Below are positions 15,916 to 24,222 of a DNA stretch of 36,443 nt, in pieces. Source of the stretch: Ensifer sp. LCM 4579 (GTDB lineage: Bacteria; Pseudomonadota; Alphaproteobacteria; Rhizobiales; Rhizobiaceae); contig NZ_MDDV01000023.1 of assembly GCF_001854885.1 (NCBI RefSeq), positions 1 through 36,443 on the forward strand, in the 5' to 3' direction. Position 1 is the stretch's first letter. Each line of letters begins with the position of its first letter. Below the pieces are notes generated by a model. It did not search any database. It was not told the DNA's origin and saw only the letters and a program-made list of their open reading frames with translations. Both the position numbers and the translations under genes were made by a program.

Positions 15916-16155
15916 ATGCAGGATGTTCTCTGGGACCAGCCAGTGAAACTTGGCTATGCCGGAGGTCGCGAGCGCTGGGTTAAAGGACCCCAAGAGGCGC
16001 TGCAGTGCCTTTGGGAGTGGCCGAGCGGCGGTGGCTGGTTCTATGAACGGGCTAAGATCCGCTGCCAAGCTGCATTGGAAGCGAACGGTGATCTCGCGCT
16101 TTCTCGCCAGGCGTTTGTTGCCGCCGCAATTGACGCCTCAATCGAGTGTGACTGA
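15916..16155 (+). CDS. DUF982 protein
   Basis: 79 aa with GAGGGGG just before the ATG. The pattern W..PV.LGY..GRERWVKGPQEALQCLWEWP, then GWFYERAKIRCQAAL and ARQAFVAAAIDASI, is that of DUF982, a small family largely confined to rhizobia and relatives and often present in many copies per genome, including plasmids. No biochemical function is known. The gene appears intact and monocistronic. Confidence 0.8.
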   Translation: MQDVLWDQPVKLGYAGGRERWVKGPQEALQCLWEWPSGGGWFYERAKIRCQAALEANGDLALSRQAFVAAAIDASIECD

Positions 16156-16283
16156 GTCAACTGCCGAGATACCGCGGTCGCCCATATGACCATGCAGCCG
16201 ATTGGGCCATAAGCAGAATTCGACGCCTAAGCTTCGACGCACCGGGCCTTCTTCTCGACGACGGATGACAACGGCGACATTTC

Positions 16284-16532
16284 TCAGGTCCTGCCTGCAA
16301 CCCTCCTTCTTTCTCTGATCAGGCGGTCGCGCTCGCGAACGTGCGACGCGAGGCTCAGCTCAAAAGTGACCAATAATTTGCGAGCCGTTGTGGCGTCTCG
16401 GTCGTCCCTCTCGAGCTTGGCAACCAGTTCGCGTTGAACGGTTGCGCGCCTGGTAGCATCTTCCACGTCGCGCTCCGCCGCTGCCAGATACTTCTCATTG
16501 AGAGACAGTTCATCCATGCCAGAGAATAGCAC
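16284..16532 (-). CDS. small coiled-coil hypothetical protein
   Basis: 82 aa from GTG 16532 (GAGGA shortly upstream) or 77 aa from ATG 16517. Almost entirely charged helix: LNEKYLAAAERDVEDATRRATVQRELVAKLERDDRDATTARKLLVTFELSLASHVRERDRL. This resembles a small, repeatedly found rhizobial protein of unknown function; no domain name can be given. Predicted coiled coil, cytoplasmic. Confidence 0.6.
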   Translation of the reverse strand: MLFSGMDELSLNEKYLAAAERDVEDATRRATVQRELVAKLERDDRDATTARKLLVTFELSLASHVRERDRLIRERRRVAGRT

Positions 16533-16835
16533 GGATCCTCGATCTTGCAGGCGTTAACGCATGGCCGCGTTCGCGATTGGGAACCCGGCCGATGCAATAT
16601 CGACGCGCCGTCCCGCATGCTTGTCACAGTATTCGAGAAGGAGCCGGAAGCGGTGGAGCGGGCGTTCCCGCAGCCTAAATGCGAGCCTACGACAATCGCC
16701 TGGAGATGAGCCGCCAAGCCGAACCCATCTAATCATAGGTTCGGCGCGTGACGTCGGTTTTGGAGAGCGTGCTATTTTGCAGCGTCAGCATGACCCACCA
16801 AGTCACCGAGGCAGCAGCCAGGACCCACAGCGCCA

Positions 16836-17149
16836 CTATGAAAATCGCGCCACCGCGACTGACGGGCTTTTAGGCGGGGCAGTAGCAGTGGCCCGATGCT
16901 CCGCCATTGTCTCTGGCGGCACCAACCGAATTGCCAGCAAAATTGCCAGAGGCAGAAGGATCACCTCGTCGAGATATCCGAGGACGGAAATAAAATCCGG
17001 AATCAGATCAATGGGCGAGAGCGCGTAGGCAGCGATGGCGAAGGCGAACGCCTTTGCGTACCGAGGGGCGTACGAGGATCGTGGGCCGCGAGCCAAAGAG
17101 CATGCACGTCCCGTTTGATTGCCCTCGCCCAGTCTTTGAGCCGCATCAT
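16836..17149 (-). pseudogene. YkvA/DUF1232 membrane protein, frameshifted
   Basis: The C-terminal part is a clear DUF1232 (YkvA) domain with the diagnostic AYALSPIDLIPDFISVLGYLDEVILLPL, a two-helix membrane segment. The expected N-terminus is present in another frame: ATG 17149 gives MMRLKDWARAIKRDVHALWLAAHDPRTP, which breaks near 17075 just before YAKAFAFA. A small insertion or deletion (CCCCTCGG where a Trp codon is expected) has split the gene. A start inside the second half (86 aa, from 17096) could still give a shortened membrane protein. Confidence 0.75.
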
Positions 17150-17152
17150 CGA

Positions 17153-17362
17153 TCAGAGTGCGCGAAGATTGTCCGCGGAAGTCTTGCCCGAGCGACGATC
17201 CTGGGTAACTTCGAAGCTTACTTTTTGACCTTCCTTGAGAGTGGAGAGCCCAGCACGCTCTACTGCCGAAATATGCACGAAGACATCCGCCGAGCCGTCA
17301 TCGGGCTGAATGAAGCCGAAGCCTTTGGTGCTGTTGAACCACTTTACCGTTCCTGAAGCCAC
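17153..17362 (-). CDS. cspA: cold-shock protein CspA family
   Basis: 69-aa OB-fold nucleic-acid chaperone that binds single-stranded RNA or DNA and melts structured RNA. RNP1 (KGFGFIQP) and RNP2 (VFVHISAV) motifs are intact, and the C-terminal half ([32 protein letters not shown]) is normal. I start it at GTG 17362: the family begins with (M)[15 protein letters not shown] lies 9 bases upstream, and the frame further upstream belongs to the neighbouring SRAP relic. It ends 4 bases before the start of the decayed ykvA gene, so the two may have been cotranscribed. Confidence 0.92.
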   Translation of the reverse strand: MASGTVKWFNSTKGFGFIQPDDGSADVFVHISAVERAGLSTLKEGQKVSFEVTQDRRSGKTSADNLRAL

Positions 17363-17469
17363 GCGGGTGCCCCTTTCATCGTGAGAGAAATATCCTGTCG
17401 GCGATTGCGAAACGAACCAGACGCCGTGACACGCGCGCAACCGCTGAACCATCTATCGTCGCTGAACCT

Positions 17470-18127
17470 AGATGAGCAACGCCTCCTCGTCCCGTCAAGC
17501 GGCAGCAGCATCATAGCATCCGAAGGAAATGGCCTCTGCAGTTGTTTGGCTTCCTTCCACTCCGCAATGAGCCAGAGCTCGATCTCTGCCGGCTCCGTCA
17601 GGATGACCGGCATGGCCTTCGGATGGATCGGCCTCACAATCGCATTGGTCTCGCAGGTCAGAAAGCCGATTTGCTCGTGTTCGCCGGCACGCGGATTCTT
17701 TTTAGATCCGCGCTCTCCCTTCCGCGGCGTCCAGATCCCAGCAAAGAAAGCAAGCGGCTCGCTCTTATCGAGCGCAAATCAGCGCGCCGTTTTCTTCGGC
17801 TTCGTGTCCTCGTATTCACAGAATGCCGTCCAAGGTACGATGCAACGATATTGAGGTGCCAACCGACGCCGCCAGTGCGGCGAATCGACGTTGCGGACGT
17901 TGGTGACGCCGTAGTCGGGTTTTCCCTTGGTGACGAAAGGGGGTAACGGCATTCCCCAGGTGAGGTTCACCAGTTCGCGTTCACTGTCGGCGCCGTTGCG
18001 AATTACCGGCCCGGATTTGTCGGGAAACACTTCGGTCGTCGGGTCCGCCCTGTTGGTCATTTCGCTGCGGCCTGGCCGCGTGCCACAGCTCGTCAAACCC
18101 GACTTTGATCCGATAGCGATTGCACAT
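17470..18127 (-). pseudogene. SRAP/YedK (HMCES-like) relic
   Basis: SRAP proteins crosslink abasic sites in single-stranded DNA through the N-terminal Cys2. MCNRYRIKVGFDELWHA begins at 18127 with Cys2 intact, but the frame changes near 18060 before PTTEVFPDKSGPVIRN. It then continues GVTNVRNVDSPHWRRRLAPQYRCIVPWTAFCEYE, reaches KPKKTAR and stops at TGA (17781-17779) where the family has Trp (WFALD). The rest (PLAFFAGIWTPRKG, IHPKAMPVILTEPAEIELWL, EALKLQRP-like KEAKQLQRPFPSD) follows in frame. A frameshift plus a nonsense codon make it a pseudogene. The approximate 3' end is where family similarity fades. Confidence 0.85.
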
Positions 18128-18135
18128 GTATCCCC

Positions 18136-18417
18136 TTATCCATCGCGGTGTGCCCTGCCGATCCGAAAGCCATTGCCTTCCGTATTCTCGCACTTGGTGC
18201 ATTTGAGCAGTGGCTGAAGCTCGTCAAGCGTAGCGTCGTGGCCATACTTGCCAGCGAGGCGCAATCGGTCAACCCACTGGTTGTGGTCGCACTTGGAGCA
18301 GCGCGCGCCGAGTAACTGATCGTCCGCGAGATCGACGAGCCGCAGATGACCTATGCCGCGATCCGGAGATATGACCCCCTTTTCAGGGATCAGATCGATT
18401 CCGCGCCGATGGCGCAT
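18136..18417 (-). CDS. zinc-ribbon small protein 1
   Basis: 93 aa (a start at the later ATG-like positions is possible). A CxxC pair (ARCSKCDHNQWVDRLRLAGKYG) and a second (LKCTKCENTEGNGFRIGR) about 30 residues apart make a zinc-ribbon-like module. The same architecture, spacing and final CEKCENRDGNAIFIG motif occur in the next gene upstream, so the two are tandem paralogues separated by 12 bases. No family name recognised. The N-terminal 28 residues are unlike the paralogue. Confidence 0.6.
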   Translation of the reverse strand: MRHRRGIDLIPEKGVISPDRGIGHLRLVDLADDQLLGARCSKCDHNQWVDRLRLAGKYGHDATLDELQPLLKCTKCENTEGNGFRIGRAHRDG

Positions 18418-18429
18418 CGCCCCTCCTCC

Positions 18430-18900
18430 TTATCGTCGGGGCTTTCCTATGAAGATGGCATTGCCGTCCCGGTTTTCACATTTCTCGCATCGCATCCTCG
18501 GCGCAAGTCGAAGGATGCTCTGACCTTTGCCGAACCGAGCAGCCAACACCCGCCGATTCAGCCGATCGATGTGACCGCAGTGCCGGCACTTGCAAAGAAC
18601 GTCGCACCATTCGGGAACCTGCGGCTGCGACGGCATTTCCGTTTCTGTCGCTATGGGGTGGAAGCTTCCCTGAAGGAGGTCGTTGAGCAAATCGGCGATA
18701 CAATCTGGACAGCTCCCGACCAAATCACGGACTTTGCGTCCGCGGACGCCACAGACTCTGCAGCCGCTTCCAATTAAATCGCCAAAGAAATCCTCGGATC
18801 GATTTCCGTCATCTTTGAGACCATCAAAGTGAGCCAGGATTATGGGTGATGCACCACCGTCAGGCATACGACACCATGATGATCGGCTCTCGTGCCCCAT
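18430..18900 (-). CDS. zinc-ribbon small protein 2, possibly with extra Cys module
   Basis: From ATG 18636 the gene gives a 68-aa protein paralogous to its downstream neighbour (CKCRHCGHIDRLNRRVLAARFGKG..., then CEKCENRDGNAIFIGKPRR). The frame stays open to 18900 and the extension holds another Cys module (CRVCGVRGRKVRDLVGSCPDC, roughly residues 47-67) with the spacing of a short treble-clef or ClpX-type zinc finger. If the long form is real it is a 156-aa double zinc-binding protein. Ribosome binding sites are weak at both starts, so the choice is open. Confidence 0.5.
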   Translation of the reverse strand: MGHESRSSWCRMPDGGASPIILAHFDGLKDDGNRSEDFFGDLIGSGCRVCGVRGRKVRDLVGSCPDCIADLLNDLLQGSFHPIATETEMPSQPQVPEWCDVLCKCRHCGHIDRLNRRVLAARFGKGQSILRLAPRMRCEKCENRDGNAIFIGKPRR

Positions 18901-19026
18901 CTTTCGCTCGTCTCGAGTGAAGAAGCCGAAGCAGTCGCGAGGAGGCTAATTCAGCTCTACGAAAGCGGCATGCGCGACGCGGCCTCGCTCCACGCCGCCT
19001 TAACTACGCCGGACGGTCAGACGTGA
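18892..19026 (+). CDS. possible 44-aa acidic small protein
   Basis: GTG 18892 to TGA 19026. The encoded sequence (SSEEAEAVARRLIQLYESGMRDAASLHAAL) is helical and protein-like, with normal codon use, but there is no clear ribosome binding site and it is divergent from and overlapping the zinc-ribbon gene's 5' end. May be a fragment. Confidence 0.25.
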   Translation: MPHLSLVSSEEAEAVARRLIQLYESGMRDAASLHAALTTPDGQT

Positions 19027-19391
19027 TCAGTTCCGACTAGGAGTGCCGACGTGCTTTGCCGCCGTTCATGCTTATTTCAGCCATTTATTCACGGCCCTTG
19101 CATTTGGCGTTCAGGATCGATCCCGAAACTAAGCCGTTGCAGTCGTCCAGCGAAATTTCTCGGGGAGCGGCTTCGGCTCCTCTCCACTCATTGAAAGCGC
19201 TCGACGCGCACGAGACGCTTGCGCGGTGGGCCCTCCTCCAGGGTCGCGCAACATTTGCAAATTCATCTCCTCGGGGGCGGCGATCATCGCCACGCTCAGC
19301 AAATGATCAAGAAAGGGGGTGCCGTCTGGAACTCGCTCCCTCTCGGTTGGCAGACCAATTACTAACTCGATTACACTTGGCTGATTTGGTC
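19027..19391. other. intergenic, no gene recognised
   Basis: About 365 bases upstream of the hemerythrin promoter. An open frame spans 19056-19454 but is Ser/Arg-rich, without a start signal or family resemblance, and runs through the FixK-type box; I treat it as non-coding. Confidence 0.45.
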
Positions 19392-19405
19392 TTGATTCAG
19401 GTCAA
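19392..19405 (+). promoter_or_regulatory. FixK/FNR-type box
   Basis: TTGATTCAGGTCAA matches the FixK/FNR consensus TTGAY-N4-RTCAA. Its centre is about 81 bases before the hemerythrin start codon, leaving room for a class II promoter (box near -41). This predicts induction under low oxygen. Confidence 0.6.
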
Positions 19406-19479
19406 GGTCCCACGCGACGCAGTATCTCATCATTCGAGCACGGAAGACGACTGAAAGGGGACCGAAAGGACCGGAGTGT

Positions 19480-19971
19480 ATGATCGCACGGGTCAAGCTT
19501 GCGCCCTCACAGGACCGGCCACCAGCTGTAGCCGGCGATCGGCTGGCTCTGATGGCAGGGTCTCACCAGAATCAACTGACACTTTGTGACCATCTCGAGG
19601 CCATTGCGGACAGCCTTCCGCACGGAGTCGACCGTGGTATGTGCGCTTACGCCGCAAAGATGCTTGGGCCGCTCCTACGGGATCTTCACGTGAGGGAAGA
19701 AGGCGTTGTTTTCGCATGGACCGAGGAGAGGTTCGGGGACGATCCATCAGTGCTAACTACACTGGAATTGCTCAAGAATGAACATTTCGAAGACGAATGC
19801 TTCGCCGACGAATTGGCGGAGATGCTGGGTCGGCTGGGGACGGCAGATGCTACTGTGAACCCGGAGACAGCGGGCTACATGCTCCGGGGGTTCTTCACCA
19901 ATCTGCGTCGGCATGTGCGCTTCGAACAGCAGTGCTTACGCAGCCTAGCCGCCGATCACTCAGGGTGCTGA
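19480..19971 (+). CDS. hemerythrin-like protein
   Basis: 163 aa, start ATG 19480 with GGAG nearby. A hemerythrin/HHE-type four-helix protein: His in LMAGSHQNQLTLCDHL, LLRDLHVREEGVVF (H-x3-E), LLKNEHFEDECFADEL (H-x3-D/E), and FFTNLRRHVRFEQQCL (H-x3-E) supply the expected di-iron ligands. Such proteins bind oxygen or nitric oxide, or repair and protect iron centres; family members of this type are often under FNR/NnrR/FixK control. The upstream FixK-type box supports microaerobic expression. Residues 1-28 are an extra, poorly conserved N-terminus. Confidence 0.8.
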   Translation: MIARVKLAPSQDRPPAVAGDRLALMAGSHQNQLTLCDHLEAIADSLPHGVDRGMCAYAAKMLGPLLRDLHVREEGVVFAWTEERFGDDPSVLTTLELLKNEHFEDECFADELAEMLGRLGTADATVNPETAGYMLRGFFTNLRRHVRFEQQCLRSLAADHSGC

Positions 19972-20061
19972 CGAGAGATGGAGCGCGACTGGTCACGTGC
20001 AGAAAATCTCGCTCGATGTCGACACCGCCGGAGCCGGCAGCCGACGGAGAAGGACGGGCTG

Positions 20062-20195
20062 CCACGGGCGTGCGGCCGCGGATCGAAACCATGCCGCTGG
20101 AACGCGCCCAGGAAGCTGTTCAAAAGATGAGATCCGGCGAGGCGAACTTCCGGATGGTCCTGACAATGGGAGGGCGATCGAATGCGCATCAATGA
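20062..20195 (+). pseudogene. C-terminal fragment of Zn alcohol dehydrogenase
   Basis: Only the last 45 or so codons remain: ATGVRPRIETMPLERAQEAVQKMRSGEANFRMVLTM, which matches the C-terminus of zinc-dependent (AdhP-like) alcohol dehydrogenases (TGVRPMIET..PLE.A.EA...M.SG.ARFRMVLTM). The catalytic and NAD-binding parts are absent. It lies directly before the cupin gene, overlapping its start by 14 bases, so the deletion joined it to the hemerythrin region. Confidence 0.75.
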
Positions 20196-20862
20196 TGATC
20201 TGACGAAACCGGTGGTCGTGCATTCGGCCAAGCTCGAGTGGATTCCCAGTCCTTCCGCTGGTGTGGATCGCCGGATGCTCTATCGTGTCGGCGGCGAAGT
20301 GGCGCGCGCCACCTCGATCGTGCGCTACGCGCCCGGAAGTGCCTTCCCCCGCCATGTCCATTCCGGCGGCGAGGAAGTTCTCGTACTCGAAGGCACCTTC
20401 CAGGACGAGCACGGCGACTATCCAGTAGGGACCTATTTTCGCAATCCGCCCGGCACCTCGCATGTGCCGGCGTCGAAAGACGGCTGCACGATCTTCGTGC
20501 GTCTCTGGCAGTTTCGCGAGCGGGATAACACGCAGATCGTTCGGAATCCTGGTGAGGGTGAGACAGTGCCAGTGCGCGAAGGGGTCGAAGCCGCGCGTAT
20601 TTTGTTCGACGACGGACAGGAACGCGTTTCGATTGAAAGCTGGCGCCCGGGTTCCACGGTCACTGTGGGAAATCCGCGCGGCCTGGAGATTCTCGTCCTT
20701 GCCGGCAGCTTGATTGTCCGGGGCGAATTATTGGAGCCCCAGACCTGGCTCCGATTGCCTCAACGGGAGCGGCTCGAGGCGGTGACAGGGCCGGCGGGCG
20801 CCGAGATCTGGATCAAGGATGCCCCGCTCCAGCACCCCGACGTGCTGCAGATGCCAGCCTGA
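20182..20862 (+). CDS. ChrR-like cupin protein
   Basis: 226 aa with GGGAGGG before the ATG. Two cupin halves. In the first, APGSAFPRHVHSGGEEVLVLEGTFQDEHGDYPVGTYFRNPPGTSH gives the metal ligands His-x-His and Glu plus a later His, as in the C-terminal cupin of the anti-sigma factor ChrR. The second half (residues 130-210) has the fold but lost the His ligands. There is no N-terminal zinc-binding anti-sigma domain, so it is a free cupin, perhaps a small-molecule-binding or dioxygenase-like enzyme. It leads a probable operon with the MFS gene 37 bases downstream. Confidence 0.75.
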   Translation: MRINDDLTKPVVVHSAKLEWIPSPSAGVDRRMLYRVGGEVARATSIVRYAPGSAFPRHVHSGGEEVLVLEGTFQDEHGDYPVGTYFRNPPGTSHVPASKDGCTIFVRLWQFRERDNTQIVRNPGEGETVPVREGVEAARILFDDGQERVSIESWRPGSTVTVGNPRGLEILVLAGSLIVRGELLEPQTWLRLPQRERLEAVTGPAGAEIWIKDAPLQHPDVLQMPA

Positions 20863-20899
20863 TCAAACCGCATTTCCAGGAAGCTGAAAGGACGCTCGA

Positions 20900-22154
20900 A
20901 TGGGGATTGTCGATCCGACGCTCCGCAACGGGGCAGTTGTGCCGGAAATTCATGAAACCGCCTCGAGGAACATCTGGGCATTGACGGCGGCCCAGTCGCT
21001 CGGCGGAGCAAACTCGCCGATCATCATCTCGCTTGGCGGGCTCGTCGGTCAGCAACGGGCGCCCGATCCTCGAGCCGCCACCCTGCCGGTCAGCCTGCTG
21101 AACCTCGGACTTGCGGTGGGCACCCTGCCTGCTGCGGCGGTGATGCGCCGCTTCGGCCGCCGGACCGGCTATGTCGTCGGTGCCACGCTCGGCGTCGCCG
21201 CCGGGCTCATCGCAACCACGGGAATAGTCCAGGCGAGCTTCCTCGTCTTCTGTATCGGCACCTTCCTTGCGGGCTTCTACACGGCTTACGTACAGAGCTA
21301 CCGTTTCGCCGTGACGGACGGCCTTAAAGGAGCTGACCGCGACCGAGCCATTTCCCGCGTGATGGTGGGCGGCCTTTATCGCGGCGATCACCGGCCCGCA
21401 ACTGGTCATCTGGACGCGCGAGGCACTCCCCGCACACTCCTTCGCAGGGAGTTTCTTAAGCCAGGCAGCTCTTGCCGCGCTCGCGATCCCGATCCTGCTC
21501 AGCCTTCGACGACCGCGGCCTTGTGCAAACAGTCATTCGGAGATCGTCGGCGGGCGGACGCTTTGGGAAATTCTTCGCTCGCCCCGTTACCTCCTGGCGG
21601 TCGCTACCGGCGTCGTCTCCTACGGGCTCATGACCTTCGTCATGACGGCCGCACCGATGGCGATGGTCGGACATGGCCACTCGGTCGACTCGGCCGCGCT
21701 CGGAATCCAGTGGCATGTGCTATCCATGTTCGGGCCGAGCTTTGTGACCGGTCGGCTGATGGCGCGCTTCGGCAAGGAGCGGGTTGCCGCAGTAGGACTT
21801 GTTCTGACCGGGGCATCGGCGCTTGTTGCGCTCGGCGGGTGGGACATCGCGCATTTCTGGGGCGCGCTGATCCTCTTGGGCGTCGGTTGGAATTTCGGCT
21901 TCATCGGCGCAACGGCCATGGTCGCAGACTGCCACTCCCCGGCCGAGCGCGGCAAGGCTCAGGGCGCGAACGACTTCCTGGTCTTTGGCACGGTTGCCTG
22001 CGCATCGTTCTTCGCCGGATCGCTCTTGCACAGTTCCGGGTGGACGACGGTCAACTGGCTGGTGCTGCCGGCTGTTGCCTTTATCCTTGTTCCGATCGTT
22101 TGGCGGGCGGTCGTTTTCCCGAGATCCAACATACCGTACCGCGGGCTATCATAG
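20900..22154 (+). pseudogene. MFS transporter, single frameshift
   Basis: A major facilitator superfamily permease of about 417 aa if repaired. The first half (GLVGQQRAPDPRAATLPVSLLNLGLAVGTLPAAAVMRRFGRRTGYVVGATLGV) has the typical loop 2-3 motif. At 21371-21374 an extra base (GGCGGCCTTT) shifts the frame, and the remainder (FIAAITGPQLVIW ... LMTFVMTAAPMAMVGHGHS ... GFIGATAMVADCHSPAERGKAQGANDF) continues in the next frame to TAG near 22154. The second half has full coding character, so the break is recent, or possibly an assembly error. A ribosome binding site AAAGGACG precedes the ATG. It follows the cupin gene. Confidence 0.85.
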
Positions 22155-22474
22155 AACAAGGCGGCGATTTTGCGGGCCGTGGCAGTGACCGCAGTGGCCT
22201 TGCCGACGCGTGCCAGCCGTCGATGGGATGCCCCCAACGCGGTCTGCGTGCGCCCAGCCGCAACCTCGGCAAGTCACGGAAGCACTGCGGCCGGGCTAAC
22301 ATATCGCCTGGTCCCGGAACGAGGCTGTGTGCGCCTGCAGGCAAACCGCCGGCGGTGCCACAAGGCAGAAGCAGCCCAATGACCCGGCCCTCGATGTTCG
22401 CCCCGCCCTCTACGGCTCACTCAACAAACGGGCCGGCCATGCGGGTCTTTTGAGCTGCTAAGGCGCTGTCATCT
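22155..22474. other. intergenic between MFS relic and hipA, no gene recognised
   Basis: About 320 bases, GC-rich. Frames here on both strands look like run-on sequence without starts or family resemblance. It probably contains the junction where the hipBA pair was inserted. Confidence 0.4.
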
Positions 22475-23800
22475 CTAAGCGCCCCCGCTTGCGATCAGCG
22501 CCTCTCGTGCCGCGCGAAACGTGTCTTGCAGCGCTGTGTGACCATTCAGCCCCTCAAGTGCGTACCTATTGAGAAACTGCCGCCCGGCGAAGAGCTTGCG
22601 ATCAACAGGGCTCAGTTCGCATTCATCGCAGATCGCGTGCCAGTGGTCGGCAATGCTCGTGAGCTGGTGTTCGATCAGTGCGGCGGCTTCCGCTTCTTTC
22701 AGGTGATAGTCCGGCGCGGCCGCGAGGCAGGTAGCGAGCGTACTGGCGCGGCCCTCGCCCTTGATGAGCATAGCTTGTGTGGCCTCGTTGCCAGTACGGG
22801 TTTGCGGGCAGATGTCATAGGCCGGCGTCAGACTAAGCATCTTGCCGTCCCAGAACGCTGCATGGTTGCGCGCATGGTCGTCAGTGTTGCCGCACAGCAC
22901 ATTGAAGCAGATCCGCCCGTAGAGTTCCCTGAGCGTGTCCTTGGGATCGGTGAAACGGTGGCGGATCAGCTCGGCTAGGTCCTCGTACGAGGCATAGCGG
23001 GCCATCATCTCATCGAGGCCCAGCATGGTGAGGGCTGAAACCATAGCGTGTCTCGTCCAGCCGTCCTTTGTGTGCGTGCGGTCGAAGCGCTCGATCAGGA
23101 GGACGTCTTTGTGGGCGGCGCGGGTCATGGAGACTGTTGCGGCGTTCAGGCCGCAAGCGGCTGCCAGCCTCATGGCGACGAATTCGGCCTTCACGACGCT
23201 GTACGTGTCGTTGCTGGCCGCGAACTTGGCGATGAACTTCTTCGTGCCGTCTTCGATCAGCGCCTTGGGGCGCGCGCCGCCTATCGAAGTGCCGTGATTG
23301 AGGGCCTGGTCGAGCGCGGGGGTCAAGGGAATGCCTTTTTCGATGAAGGCGGCTGCTTCGAGGAACTCGTCGAGCGAGGCTTGCACGGCAAGGCGCGGGA
23401 CGTACTCCGTGGCCGACGCCTGGAAGTCGAGGGCACCAATCCGGTCGGACCCTGTCTGGAGCAGGAAGGTCAGTTCGCTGATCTCCGGCACGCCGGCAGC
23501 ATCGGGCTTCTTGCCTGTCAACCTGTTGATGATGACGCGGCGACCCCAGGCATCGGGCGAGCCGTCGCGAATACAGCTCGCCATGGACAGGCCGTTGATG
23601 GGCGCGATGACGCTTTCCTGAAGGGGCAGTTCCGGCTCATAGATGGGGATGGCGTTCTTGCGGCGCCGGTAGCTGGCGCCGTAGGTGAAGAGCAGTCGCG
23701 CGCCATCCTGGTCGAGGCGGGCCGCCACCACCGGTTCCGTCCCGTCTGGCAGCCACATCCAGACAAAGGCCTCTGTAGCGTCCGCTCTAGAAGTCATCAT
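22475..23800 (-). CDS. hipA: HipA-family toxin kinase
   Basis: Ser/Thr kinase of the HipA type, 441 aa, close to the length of E. coli HipA, which phosphorylates glutamyl-tRNA synthetase and induces dormancy. Seen: the N-terminal barrel-like domain (FTYGASYRRRKNAIPIYEPELPL), the Gly-rich loop GTSIGGARPKA near residue 170, the Lys-bearing KKFIAKFAA strand, the catalytic loop CGNTDDHARNHA (Asp and Asn) near 315, and the metal-binding YDICPQT. All key residues look intact. It overlaps the antitoxin gene by 14 bases. GC content is lower than that of the flanking genes, consistent with a mobile module. Confidence 0.9.
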   Translation of the reverse strand: MMTSRADATEAFVWMWLPDGTEPVVAARLDQDGARLLFTYGASYRRRKNAIPIYEPELPLQESVIAPINGLSMASCIRDGSPDAWGRRVIINRLTGKKPDAAGVPEISELTFLLQTGSDRIGALDFQASATEYVPRLAVQASLDEFLEAAAFIEKGIPLTPALDQALNHGTSIGGARPKALIEDGTKKFIAKFAASNDTYSVVKAEFVAMRLAAACGLNAATVSMTRAAHKDVLLIERFDRTHTKDGWTRHAMVSALTMLGLDEMMARYASYEDLAELIRHRFTDPKDTLRELYGRICFNVLCGNTDDHARNHAAFWDGKMLSLTPAYDICPQTRTGNEATQAMLIKGEGRASTLATCLAAAPDYHLKEAEAAALIEHQLTSIADHWHAICDECELSPVDRKLFAGRQFLNRYALEGLNGHTALQDTFRAAREALIASGGA

Positions 23801-24128
23801 CGACCTCCTTCACTGTGCGGCGGACACTCTTGGGCAGCAGGGTCAGTTTTTCATCGAGGCGGGCGTGGTGCATCTGCAGGCTGCGCTCGTCATAGTCGAA
23901 CAGGCGCACGCCGACCAGTGAGCAGACTTCGAAGACGGCGCCGATCTCGGGCCCCGGCGCACCCTTTTCGATACTGGACAGCGTTGTCCGGCTGATGCCA
24001 GCACGGTCGGCCAGCTCCTGGGCGGTAAGGCCGCGCTGGGCCCGGCCGACGCGGATCAGCTTGCCGAGCATCGCGAGCGCTTCGCGCGTGACTCTTGAAT
24101 AGCTTCTCTGGCGCGGCACGTTTGTCAC
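23787..24128 (-). CDS. hipB: HipB-like XRE antitoxin
   Basis: 113 aa. An XRE-type HTH lies at about residues 20-60 (LIRVGRAQRGLTAQELADRAGISRTTLSSIEKG), and the C-terminal half is a variable, charged toxin-binding region (HHARLDEKLTLLPKSVRRTVKEVDDDF). It should bind HipA and repress the hipBA promoter. Repeated TGTTCA motifs upstream (24136, 24179, 24217) are candidate operator parts. The gene overlaps hipA by 14 bases. Confidence 0.85.
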   Translation of the reverse strand: MTNVPRQRSYSRVTREALAMLGKLIRVGRAQRGLTAQELADRAGISRTTLSSIEKGAPGPEIGAVFEVCSLVGVRLFDYDERSLQMHHARLDEKLTLLPKSVRRTVKEVDDDF

Positions 24129-24129
24129 C

Positions 24130-24222
24130 TATATTTGTTCATTATATTGGGCGTGAGCGGAGCTCGTGTCCAGAATTCTGTTCACTTTACCATGGGCTTT
24201 AAGAGGAGTCGAGATTTGTTCA
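24130..24222 (-). promoter_or_regulatory. putative hipBA promoter/operator with TGTTCA repeats
   Basis: An AT-rich stretch just upstream of hipB. TGTTCA occurs at 24136-24141, 24179-24184 and 24217-24222, all in the same orientation and followed by a T-rich tract. The ATAT...ATAT element at 24131-24147 brackets the first copy. Repeated short motifs upstream of an XRE antitoxin gene suggest a repressor array; no match to the E. coli HipB operator was seen. Confidence 0.35.

Noticed and set aside
23048..23995. Long plus-strand frame opposite hipA/hipB
   Set aside because: Runs antisense to two genes with complete family motifs; no motif of its own.
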